From: Pseudo-nitzschia pungens
Taxonomy: Eukaryota; Bacillariophyta; Bacillariophyceae; Bacillariales; Bacillariaceae
Assembly (NCBI GenBank): GCA_037355855.1
Contig: CM074760.1
Span: 2,906,501 to 2,970,500, forward strand
Reading direction: 5' to 3'
DNA: 64,000 nt
A program made the translations under genes and the position numbers. This document shows, in pieces, positions 11,001-22,198 of this stretch (positions within the stretch are counted from its first letter, which is position 1; each line of letters starts with the position of its first letter). The notes beneath the pieces were generated by a model. That model was not told where the DNA came from. It did no database searches and worked only from the letters and a program-made list of their open reading frames with translations.

Positions 11001-12166
11001 ATGGGCGCTTTCATGCAGTCCGTGCTTGTTGCAAGACGATAAAGCTGCGCTAGATACTCTCGGAATGCAGTTACATATGGCCATATCGATAAAATGCACA
11101 AACAGCGTGGAATGTACAAGCAATTTTCAGCAGAATTCACACCGACTTCGATACCCGTCCCCCCACACCAAACGGGATAAATGTTCTCGAAGGTGCGACG
11201 CCAGTGTGAATTCTTCGGTGGTTTGTATTCTTCGTATATTGTGAGACACGTTCCATAGACTTTACGTCCCTTGTCGTTGGTCATGACAAAATGGTGTGCA
11301 CTGGGCATTTTGTATTCGGTTGAAGGATATATTGTGTCTCCCACGGGAAAGCAAAATTGCGTTATCATTGGATTCAAGGGATGGTCAGAATGGTCTTCCG
11401 GTGGAAATCTAGCGGTGACCTTCGGTGTGAATGTGTGCGAAGGATCTGCTCCGTTATCACCACCATGGTTATCCGGAAGACGTATGTTCTCTGCTGCTCC
11501 CTCTTGCCGATTCCACGTCTCGCGTGGCTTTGGCGGCGGCAGTGGGGTCGAGTTCGCTGTTGATGAGGACGGATCTTGCCTGCTTTCACCGTGACCACAG
11601 ATATTGCTTGGAGAAAGTGTATGGTTTATTGCATGATCGGTACCTGTTGTGTTCGAAGTGGAAATCTTTCTGTCGTTCGAATCAAGAGATCGAGGTCGCG
11701 GAATGGATTCGGGTTGTGATTCTTGGTTTGAAGCAGTTTTTGAAGGATCTTTACTCGATTCGACACCCGCAGTCTTTGTCTCGGGCTTGTGATCGCCAGC
11801 TGTGTGGCTATTGTCCCATTGAGGATGACAGCTGACCACAAGAAAGTATTCGACCAATCGTTGGATGGAAACGGCATTGTCGATTGATTCTTCCACCGAA
11901 ACTTTTCTCCTCAATTTCGATGGGGAAAGAATTGGAGACTTCGGTGGCTTGTTCTCGGTAGTTCTCAAAGGTGTCTGTGGTTGGTTCGACGAGATAGATG
12001 TCGTGCTAATTGTTGCTGTTGCATTGTCTGATGTCGAAGAAGAAGAATACTGAGTTGGAGGACGCATTGTTGTAGTAGTAGTCGTCGTCGTTGTCTCTGT
12101 TGTTGCTTGAACTGCAAGCGGATGTCGAAGGGGATATGATGTCTTTTGGGGTATCGTCACTGCCAT
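8027..12166 (-). CDS. DENND4-type Rab guanine nucleotide exchange factor
   Basis: DENN proteins exchange GDP for GTP on Rab GTPases; metazoan DENND4 acts on Rab10 in secretory traffic. Two exons, 10645-12166 and 8027-10554, flank a 90-nt intron (10555-10644). The splice restores LCPILDAPVPYLCGVTRENW, the hallmark of the DENN core. Domains in order: a low-complexity N-terminus with a Thr run; uDENN (FCFPVGDTIYPS); cDENN (LPIAYVALPYQTLFDCLDIENIL); dDENN. A pentatricopeptide-like pair follows (PDVFKSLMEACGRCGNAKRA, ALELIETMKRDGLV). Near the C-terminus is a four-Cys zinc module (CPMC and CPQC). The PPR plus Cys module is the architecture of DENND4 rather than other DENN families. The protein is about 1350 residues, with open frame throughout both exons. 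Confidence 0.88.
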
Positions 12167-13697
12167 TCGCTGACTCGATCATTGCCTTCAACTACTCTAT
12201 CACAGGGTGCGATATCTTCCTTTGGTTGAAAATAATATGACCCCTTACAACAAGAACAAGTGATAGCAATGGAATCGGTTCAACGAAAAGAATCTGCATC
12301 AATAATTCTACCAAAACTCCTAACATCGAAGATGTTGCAACCGTTGTTCGTAGCTCATGAAAACCTATTGCAAAAAGGAAACCACTGCCAATCTAATTCG
12401 TTTACTTCTTCCTGTTTCTTTCTATCGTGTTGTTTCTCTTTCTTTCGTTGCGACAAAAATACTTTTACTGGACGGAGAATCAGACCTGTTCCGATATCAT
12501 CACAGTCATGCTCATCAAACGTTGCATCAAAACCGCTAATAATGACATAAAAAGAGGGAGAGGTTTGCGTTGAATCGAGCGTGCCACCACCATGACAAAA
12601 AATGAAAAATAACCCTATCCTACTAGTATTACTTGTGCACGACCTGAAAGTCACGAATGATGAAAGGCAGATAAAAAGGATTTTTAAAAAGAGGGATTTC
12701 AGCGTGACCCCAAATGCGAGAGGTACTGTTACTGCTACTGGTACGTGTACGAGTAAGGTTACTACAAAGGTTTTTTGCGCGGAGTCCACCCGCCATTTTT
12801 CCAATCCAGGCCGTTCTTGCACAATGCGGCTCGACGGACGCGCGCCCTTTTCCTGGGAGACATATTATCATACAACACTAAGGTCTTACTTATGGTTATT
12901 TTTGCACTCATTACACTACGAATAATACTGCAGGTACCATTTCTCGTACATTTTGTACGGCTCGATGAATCCGCGCAATGAATCGTTGCTGCCGAAAAAG
13001 ATGGGTTGCGGTCAGGCAACTCGGGCTGTAGCGCCGTGCTAGACTGTGCTCTCTCTGTTTGTGAAGCAACGCAATACCGCATTGAATGTTTGAAGAAGCG
13101 AAAAGAAGTTGGAGTTTGTTGTGTTGAGGTACGTCCCAATTGAAGTGAAAAAGTTGTTGTACATAATTTGAGTTGTTAACAAAATTGTGGGGAGTAACGA
13201 TATGGGAATGAACGACCTGAGGTTTCAAATTTATTTTTGATGCTGGATTCGGAGGATGCATGTTTGATGAATCAAAATAAAATTTATTTCCTCTCTCGCT
13301 GGGGTTTTCGTTCGGGAACGGCGACCTCCGATCCTATTTTTGGCTTTGAATGAGCTAGTACGTCACAAAGCGTCCATTCAGTTGCGTCTTGAAAAGAGAT
13401 GGAACATGATGTACGCGATGCAGCGGAAGATGTTAGAATGGTTTCAATCTTAGACCTTTCCAACACTACGCAGTAACTTGCACTACACTGTGTGCTTGGT
13501 ACTACACCCCGTCGAACTCCATCCTATTCAAATCTGGGTGTTCACTGATTTTCACTGCGTATTTCAACCCAAATGTTGTTTGAACTAACGTCGATTTTTT
13601 CGCTTCCCAACCTTCACGTGCACGCCTGCAGTCTTGACAGTATCACGCCATCCGAAACAAAAAGAACGACTGGTTTGAGGCCATCACTTTCGCCGTC
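12167..13697. other. Intergenic spacer between divergent genes
   Basis: Upstream region of both the DENND4-type gene and the chromatin remodeller. It carries one exact GTAAGGTTAC (12753-12762) with surrounding GGTACGTGTACG. No supported gene was seen; frames of up to 155 codons here show no domain and are composition-driven. Confidence 0.4.
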
Positions 13698-16600
13698 ATG
13701 AATCAGGAAAAAGGAAAAGCAGGGCATTCACCGGAGCAGCAAACTGGTCGCCGTTCGAGAAGAGCCAGGACAAAGGTGATTGATTATGCTAAAGAACAAG
13801 AGTTCAGCGACGAAGACCTATTTGAAGACGGCCCCAAAGAACCGGAACCCGTCGCCCCCTCAGCTACGAAGAAGAGAAAGTCCAAAGGAGGCCGCAAATC
13901 GAAAGGCGGTCGGAAGAGCTCGTCGAAGAAACAACAAAACCACGATGATGATGTGACTGGATTGGATCCGTTCGAGGACAATGCCGAAGACGATTATGTG
14001 CCGTCAAAACCTGTTTATACCGAGAAAGGCTACGACCCTAGTCTTCCGCCGATCCGTGAACGATTTCCCTTTTTGCCAGAGTACGAACTGGATGGGTCCC
14101 CTAGGATTGATCTGATTGTCGGTAGGCGACCAGTAGACGAAAATGATGATAAGAAGAAAGATGGTGGAGACAACAGCAGTGATGACGAAGAAGGCGGGGG
14201 TAACACAGCAGATGATGATGACGACGACGACGTGGAGGAAGAGACGAACGGACACAAACGACGAGGACGACGGGGAACCAAGGGAAAGAAAAGGGGCAAA
14301 GCGTCCGCTGACAAAAGCAAAGCAAAGAAAGAGTCGGTTGTCGAATACGAATACCTTGTAAAGTACAAGAATCTGTCATACATGCATCTCGAGTGGAAAT
14401 CGGGTGCGGATTTAGAATCGATGAACAAGTCTGCTAAAACTATGTATCGTCGTTATTTGAAAAAGGTTGCACAAGGACAAGACGAAGATATTGAAAATCC
14501 TGAGTTCGATCCGTCGTTTGTTGTTGTGCAAAAGGTTCTTGCCGAAGAAGAACAAGAGCTTGAATTAGAGGTTGAAGGTGAAGAGCTTTTGAAGTGGGAA
14601 AAGGCGAGGGAAAAGGAGCTAGAGGAGGAAGAGCTTAGCGAAGAAGAAAGAGAAAAGGAGGAGGAGGAGAAACGTAAACAAGAAGAAAAATTGAGACAGG
14701 AAGAATTGGCAAAAAAAGCGAAGGATGCAGCCGAGGCAAGTGTGGGAAAGAAAGGCGAAGACAACGAAATTCCGACTGGAAGTCAAGATGATAGTCCAAA
14801 TATGTCAACTGCTGAAGAAGAAAAGAAAGGTGAGATGTTTTGAATCCAATGATTCCTATTTTTTGTATCCTAGTACCTGTATTCTGAGCGGACTTGAGAC
14901 TAACTTCCAAATTTTCATTCAAGATGATACACTGGAGGATTGGAGGAAGAAGGATATCGATTTCAGTCAACTAACTCTAGAAAAAGTTGCGCAGTATCGT
15001 TGACCTCGAGGAGGCTTACTACCCAAAGATAGAAGGATGCGACAACCCATATCGGGATGGATATATCACTGAGCCTCCTAAAAAACCAAGAGCATCTTAC
15101 CTTTTCTTTCAGTGTACTATGCGCTCGTACTTTTCGATGCGAAATCCAGATGCAACTAACTCTGAGCTCATGACTATTCTTGGAGAACAATGGGCATCAA
15201 TGTCTGAAGCAAAAGGCCAAGGGCCTTTCCTCGAGTTAGCGAAAGAAGAGTACAAACAGTATGAAAAGGAACGTGCATTGTTGGAAAAGGCACAACGACC
15301 GAATGAAATGTGGCAACCAATTCGGAGATGTCGAATGGTCCTTGACAGACTAGCCCAGGATGGTTTTGCAAACATTTTCCTTGAACCAGTAAATCTTGAT
15401 GACTTCCCTGATTACGAGGAAATCATAGACCATCCCATGGATCTTCGAACCGTTCGAAAAAAGCTAGAATCCAAAAAGTATCAGATGCCATGAACAATTT
15501 GCTCGAGATATGCGAAAGATTTGGAACAACTGTAAAATATATAATCGTCATGGATCCGCGATTTGGCATGTTGCGGATTACATGTCAAAACAATTCGAGC
15601 GACTTTATCACGCTTGGGTGCAACAATTCCGTGAACGTTATTTGAGATGGGCTAACCCCAAAGCTCGTCCATGGGAACACACTTGTCGACAGCATGACGG
15701 AAAGTGCAACACTAAGGATGAAGATCTTGTGCTGTGCGATCATTGCGATGCTGCCTATGGGTATAAGTGCTTGGTTCCTCCCCTAGAAAAGCTACCAAGT
15801 GGGGTTTGGCACTGCCCGGATTGCGCAAAAAAATTGAGATCGCTTCGAGGGGTACAAATGCTTTCTGCGAGTTCTGAACAAGCCGCCCGCAAAAGGGCGG
15901 AGCTGGGTGAAGTTCCAACACGAAAAGTAAAGCAAACTATGTATCTAGTGAAATGGGCGGGCCTTGGATACGAGTTTTGTACATGGGAAACGAAGGAAGA
16001 TATAGGTAATCCTGATCTTATAGCAGAGTTTCGTAAGCTCAACGATGCTGTCCCAGAGGAACCTTGTATTTCTGAGAAAGCCGTGAGGAAAGTACTTGCT
16101 GACACTGAGCACATCAATAGAAAAAATGCCGGAGGCAGTACCTGTATACCTGATCTCAGGACAAGGCTTTATTCCCAGACGAGGGCCTTTCAGTTTACAA
16201 AGTTTGGTTTGGAAGTGCCTGAAAAGGTTTGTTCGGAGTGCGGACCAGTTGCAAAGGCGTCCTTTCAATCTTCTCTGAATTGGGCAGGAAACATGTTCTC
16301 AACACTCTAAAGTACTTCCTCCAATGTGTTAACGAATTGGTTGAAACAGTCGCCTTGCAAGCAACTCAACCACCAACAATGAAATTGGATGCCAGTCGTC
16401 CCACCTTTGCTAACGGCAGAGTACGATGTAGTTGTACCGATCACTGCAAAGGGGCTTATGATGAATGTTGGAGAAATCCATGGATCTGTTGCATTCCTCG
16501 GGTATCGACAATTTCCCTGACTGGCAGTAAAGGCCCAGCTGAGTTGAAAAATCTCATCCGAGGACCTGGTGATAAAATTATTGCTGTAGGATGGCGTAAG

Positions 16601-19600
16601 CACAGTGAACAAATCAGTTCAAGGAAGTGATTGCGATGCTTCGTGTGGCAGGAAAGAACAAATTCTCGGTCATGCGTTTCCTTGAGTCGTAAATATGCCT
16701 CGATCGAAAACGATCTAACAAGCTATGGTAATAAAGGCCGCTTTGTTGTTGAAGAGTTAAGAAATAAATTTAGCACGGAGCGTAAGCGACTTTTGGCACA
16801 ACGATACGTCTAACGCATTAAATGAATCGAAGGATGAAGACGAAGAAGTAGAAAAAGAAGCAAAGGGTTCCGAGGAAGAGGAAGACAGTGAAGGGGAATT
16901 CCAGCCAGAGAGTGATGAGGAGGTCGAACAGGAAGACGATGTAATGAAACAGCCTTTGGTTCTGTCGAAAGAAATGAAACAGTTGGAAACAGACGACGAC
17001 TTCAAACTAAAAAATGATACCACTCCGGATTCACGGGACACATTGGAAACCAACAAGGTGTCAAACAAGGGAGAAGGAAAAAAACTCGGACATGACTGAA
17101 ACAGCGAAACCCACAGAGAGTGTACCGAGCTCTCGATTACAAAGCAAGACTGATTCTACCCAAGAGGTGCACGGAATACAAGAGTTCACCAGGTGCTTCC
17201 TCTGGTGAAAATCTACACTCTCTGACGCGAAAACCAGAAAAAACTCATTCATTGGCCTATCGCCTGTTGGGTCTAGATGTTGGATATAGCAGTGATGAAG
17301 GAGGTGACGAAGATGATGCATTGTACATTGATGGACTTGACGGCACTTTCACATCTGAAGTTGAACTCAAAAAGCAATCAACGCTAGGCATACCAAAACA
17401 GGAAGAAACCAAAGAAGATGCAGAGAATAGTGCTGAAGAATCCCTAATACCGCTCAGGCGCAACGAGTTCTCTGCTTTAGGGGACAGAAGAAAGCTATTG
17501 GCATCTGTTGCTGTAACTTCATTGCAGCCTGACCTAGACGATTTCGATGAGAATTTTCCCTTCCCATCGAACAAATCCATCAAGGCTAAGGAAGCGGCAA
17601 AAGAGGCCGAAGCGAAAAGGGCGCAAGACGAAGCCATCGCTCCTGGCAGTCCCTGAGAAAGTTAAGAGATCTGCCGTCAAGATCGAGCAGATATCACCGG
17701 ACACGTCTGAGACGCTGAACGTGTGGGCGAATGTGGAAATCGCCGCTGCGACTCTTCAGCTTCCCCTGAGTGAAATCAAGAGAGTTTTGAGAGGAGATCT
17801 TGGTGACGATTTTAGCGACGAAGTGGGGGGGTTTCGGTGGCAATATGCTGCTGCCGGAGCCATAGTCACTGCTGGTGAAACAAATAGAAAGGGGAGCAAG
17901 AAAGGGAAGGAGGCCTTAGATGAATTCCGGGATCGATTGTATGATCCAAGTGAGCCCCACAACTACAAAAATAACAACAGGCTTCGTGATTATCAAGTGG
18001 AGGGTGTGAATTGGTTGGCAAGCACTTTTTACCGAAAAACTGGATGCATTCTAGCGGACGAGATGGGATTGGGAAAAGTGAGTTGTCGAAACATCCTGAC
18101 ATATCTTTCGTTCGCGCTTCGATTGACGCTCACATTTTTTCTTATTTCTTTTTTTGCACACCCATTTTATCAAGACTGTACAAATTGTTACTTACCTTGA
18201 GCATCTTTTCCGCGTCGAAAAGATTCGTGGGCCTTTCTTAGTCGTTGTCCCTCTTTCGACCGTCGAACATTGGAGGCGCGAGTTCGAAGGTTGGACAGAG
18301 ATGGTTTGTTGCGTTTATCACGATAGACAACGCCAATGGCGTGACGTTCTTCGAGAATATGAATGGTACTATGAAGACAAACCCCGGAATTCGGAATTTT
18401 TGAAGTTTCATGTTCTTGTAACAACATACGACACACTTATCGGTGACTTTGATGTGATTGGCCAGATCCCGTTCCGAGTTGCTGTAGTTGATGAAGCTCA
18501 TCGTCTTCGCAATCAGAAAGGAAAATTACTGGAATGCATGAAAGAAATAAGCGCAAAAGGGACTCTTCAGCACGGATATCAAAGCCGTGTTCTCATGTCA
18601 GGAACACCTCTTCAAAATGATTTGACCGAGCTCTGGACACTACTGAACTTCATTGAACCATTCAAATTCCCTGATATGGATAACTTCTTGCATCATTTTG
18701 GCAATATGAAAAGCAAGGAACAGGTTGAGAGTTTGCAACAAAAAATATCGCCCTTCATGTTGCGAAGAGTGAAGGAAGACGTAGCTAAAGATATTCCAGC
18801 GAAAGAAGAAACTGTGATCGACGTCGAGTTAACTTCAATTCAAAAACAATACTATCGTGCTATCTTCGAGCACAATCACGCTTTCTTGAATATGGGTGCC
18901 ACGCGTGTGACTGCGCCAAAATTGATGAACATTCAGATGGAACTTCGAAAGGTATGTAACCATCCGTGTCTTCTAGACGGTGTGGAACACCGAGAACAAG
19001 ATCGGATATTCAAGGAATTTTTGGAAGCTGGCAAATTCGATGGAAAATCACCAGATGAACAACAGTACATGATGAATGAACATCTGCAAGTACAAACGAG
19101 TGGGAAAATGGTGCTGATGGATAAGCTATTACCAAAACTCCGTCAGGAAGGACATAAAATATTAATCTTCAGCCAGATGGTGAAAATGTTGGATTTGATT
19201 TCAGAGTATTGCGAATTCAGAGAATTTCCTTACGAAAGGTTAGATGGTCGAGTCCGTGGTACGGACAGACAGAAGTCCATCGATAGGTTTAACAAGGAAG
19301 CCAGTGCGTTTCTCTTTCTGTTATCTACACGAGCAGGTGGTGTTGGAATCAATTTAACGGCAGCTGACATTTGTATTATTTTTGATAGTGACTGGAATCC
19401 GTAAGTGCCTTTTATTTTGAGGATCATCTGAATTTTCGTGAAAAGATACAAATTCATTCGCAATTCTCTCACTGCGTATATCTCTTTTGCTCGTCGCAGG
19501 CAAAATGATGTGCAGGCGCAGGCCCGTTGCCATCGAATCGGTCAAACGAAAGATGTGCGAATTTATCGTCTTGTTACAAGTCGTACTTTTGAGCAAGAAA

Positions 19601-22134
19601 TGTTTGATAGGGCGAGTAAAAAGTTGGGGCTGGAACAAGCAGTTCTGGGTTCGTTCGGACAGGATGAAGACGATGACAAACCAACAAGTAAAGAAATGGA
19701 GGAACTCCTCAAAAGAGGTGCGTATGCCCTACTAGAGGATGACGACGAAAAGGTTAAGCAGTTTTGTGCAGATGATATTGACAGTATTTTAGCGACGAGA
19801 ACCAGGACTCGTGTCGTTGAGGGAGCAAAAACCGCTTCTTGGCTGAATAAACAGGGCATGGTTGTGAGCAAGTCAAAGTTCACTAGCGATACCAAGTCCG
19901 CTGGCCTTGATATGAACGACCCACTTTTCTGGCAAAAGGTCATGCCGGATTTTGTCACCCCTATGCTCATGACTCAACAACTGCAAGATTTGTCTCATGA
20001 AATATTGGGAACCGTGAAAAAAGTCGGAAGAGGACGTGGCAGGTGGAAAAAGAAATACGAAGAAGAGAAAGCCAAGAAGGAAGCAGAAATCAGGAAAGAT
20101 GCTGAGAAAGTAGAAGACAAAGGAGCAGGAGACGGGGACAATCCTGATAGCTTGGATAGCGTTAATGATCGAGTGAAAGAAACTGGTGATGATTCAAAAG
20201 GCGAAGAAGCAGTCGGTGATGACGAGAATGCTGATGCTGAAAACCATAATGGTGATGGTAACGAAAACCAAAAGAAGTTCCAGCTAACGAAGACGCAGAA
20301 GCGGAAGATCGCAAAGTTCATGTCAGATTTAAAGAGTATGATGGAAGGACTTTTTGATGAAGCAGAAGATGACAACCTGCCTGGCGAAGAAAAGGCCACA
20401 GCACAAAAATTATTACTTACTGTGTCCGTGAAAGAAAAATTATTCAACGAGGATCAGCGACACTACGCACGAGTAACTTTGAAAAGGCTTGAGGGAGATA
20501 GGCGTCGGCGTTGTAGAACTGGGGACCAAGGGGGGAAATTAACACCTCGTAAACACACATACGATGAAGACAACGTTGAAATAAGGGAAGAGCTGAGAAT
20601 TGTGAGTAGTAAAAAAGTGAAGAGGCGGCGGCGTAAGGGAGGTGGTGGTGATGATGATCATGAAAGAAAACGTAGAAAGACGTCCGAAATAGGGGATGAT
20701 GGATACAAGGTTCATTCTGACGATGAAGCCGATTGGTCCGACGTAGATGACGATGTCTATGGTCAAAAGGGCAAGAAAAATGCGACTATTTCAAGGAAAG
20801 AAGCACGCCGAAGGCGTCAATGGGCAGCAGACGGTGATGCTGCTATTGCAGCTGGACGCCCATGGCCAGCTTTGCCTCGAACTGAAGTCTCCAAGGTGCT
20901 AAGAACTTTATTAGAAGAAGTTCTGAAACACGATGAAGCTAAAGGTGGTATTTTCTCTGTACCAGTGCCACGTGATGAGTTTCCGGAATACTATGAACAG
21001 GTCAAGAACCCCATGGACTACGGTACGATGAAGAAAAAACTTGACAATGGTGAATACAGATCAGCGCAAGCAATGCAAAAAGACTTCCGGCTTGTGATGC
21101 AGAATTGCCTTCAATTCAACGCTCATGAGTCTGAAATTTGCCAAGAAGCCCGTCAGCAAGCGCTGATGAGACCTAGTCAACTAAGAGCTGCAGCAATGGC
21201 GAACGATCTGTTCTTAGCCGAAGATGGATCAGTGCTACAGATCATAGATGAAAAGAGCACATCCACCCCAGTCAAGAAACGAAAAAGAAGAACTAAAGAG
21301 GAAATGAGGAGGGATGCCGAAGCCGCTGCAGCCGAAAAAGAGAAGAGAAAAGGGAAGAAGAGGCAGAAGGATGAGGACACAATCGACTTGGGCGTTGAGG
21401 ACGATGACGTGCCTCTAACATCAATGAAGAAAAAGAAGCCAAGAATCAAGATTAACTTGCGGGACGCGATTCCACCGAAAGAAGAAGTTGATGGAACTTC
21501 TGCCGACGAAGACGTCGAGAAAAAGAAACCTACTCCTTCTCGCCAGAAGAGAACTCGCAGATCTACTATGGGAACTTCAGAAAGTGTACCAGAGGCTACA
21601 CCGAAGAAGATAGTTAGAAAGAGGACTGGAAAGCTAAAAGCGACCAGATCTAATGGTGAAGATTATCTTGAGGTTGGCCTGCTGAAGAAAGAAAGGGAAA
21701 ATCTCGGTGGAGAATTGTCATTCGACGCATCAAGGAAATACTTCACCAAAAGAGGTCCTTGGGTTCTACCGGCCCCCCTCACGCCAGATAAACTCCGTGA
21801 CGTCGCCGTTGCGATTTTCAAAAAGATGGATAAAATCGATCGGTATGCAGTCTTCGCTGAACCTGTTTCTGATAATGATGCTCCTGATTATTCCGACATC
21901 GTGAAAAATCCCATAGATCTCTCCACAATGAATTCAAAATTAGAAAGTGGGGTTTATGGTGAGGGTTCAGATGGTGCATCCAAACTTTACTCGGATTACC
22001 TTCTTATGTTCGACAATTGTCGGTTGTATAACGAAGATGACGGGGAGGTCACTGAAGAAGCGGCAAGAATTATGGCGTTAATACCTGAAATATATGCAGG
22101 GGCTTGCGTTGCAGCTTTGAAAAAGCAAAAATAA
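13698..22134 (+). CDS. Giant CHD/SNF2-type chromatin remodeller: chromo, HMG, bromo, PHD, chromo, SNF2, bromo, bromo
   Basis: A nuclear ATP-dependent nucleosome remodeller that combines several histone-reading domains. Exons: 13698-14829, 14924-18077, 18175-19400, 19500-22134; the introns are 94, 97 and 99 nt. In approximate residues: chromodomain-like [20 protein letters not shown] at 214; HMG box starting [12 protein letters not shown] at 425; bromodomain ([23 protein letters not shown]) at 510-610; PHD finger ([23 protein letters not shown]) at 630; second chromodomain ([16 protein letters not shown]) at 710. The SNF2 motor runs from about 1390, with [31 protein letters not shown] and ARCHRIGQ. 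Bromodomains 2 and 3 lie at about 2290 and 2590. Between 14981 and 17645 the frame changes about eleven times, always as if one base were extra. Removing eleven bases makes the spliced length exactly 2712 codons. Downstream of 17660 the frame is intact. Confidence 0.85.
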
Positions 22135-22198
22135 TAGCAAGAATTTAATTAATTTCGAATTGGACACTAACTAACTCTGTGACGAAGTAGTAGAACAG

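Noticed and set aside
12355..12822. 155-codon minus-strand frame in the DENND4-remodeller spacer
   Set aside because: No domain, low-complexity composition, non-ATG start, and it overlaps the dispersed TACG motif.
16600..16630. A base loss (minus-one shift) in the remodeller
   Set aside because: Two successive one-base insertions give a better protein ([13 protein letters not shown]) and agree with all other sites, so an opposite-sign event is not needed.
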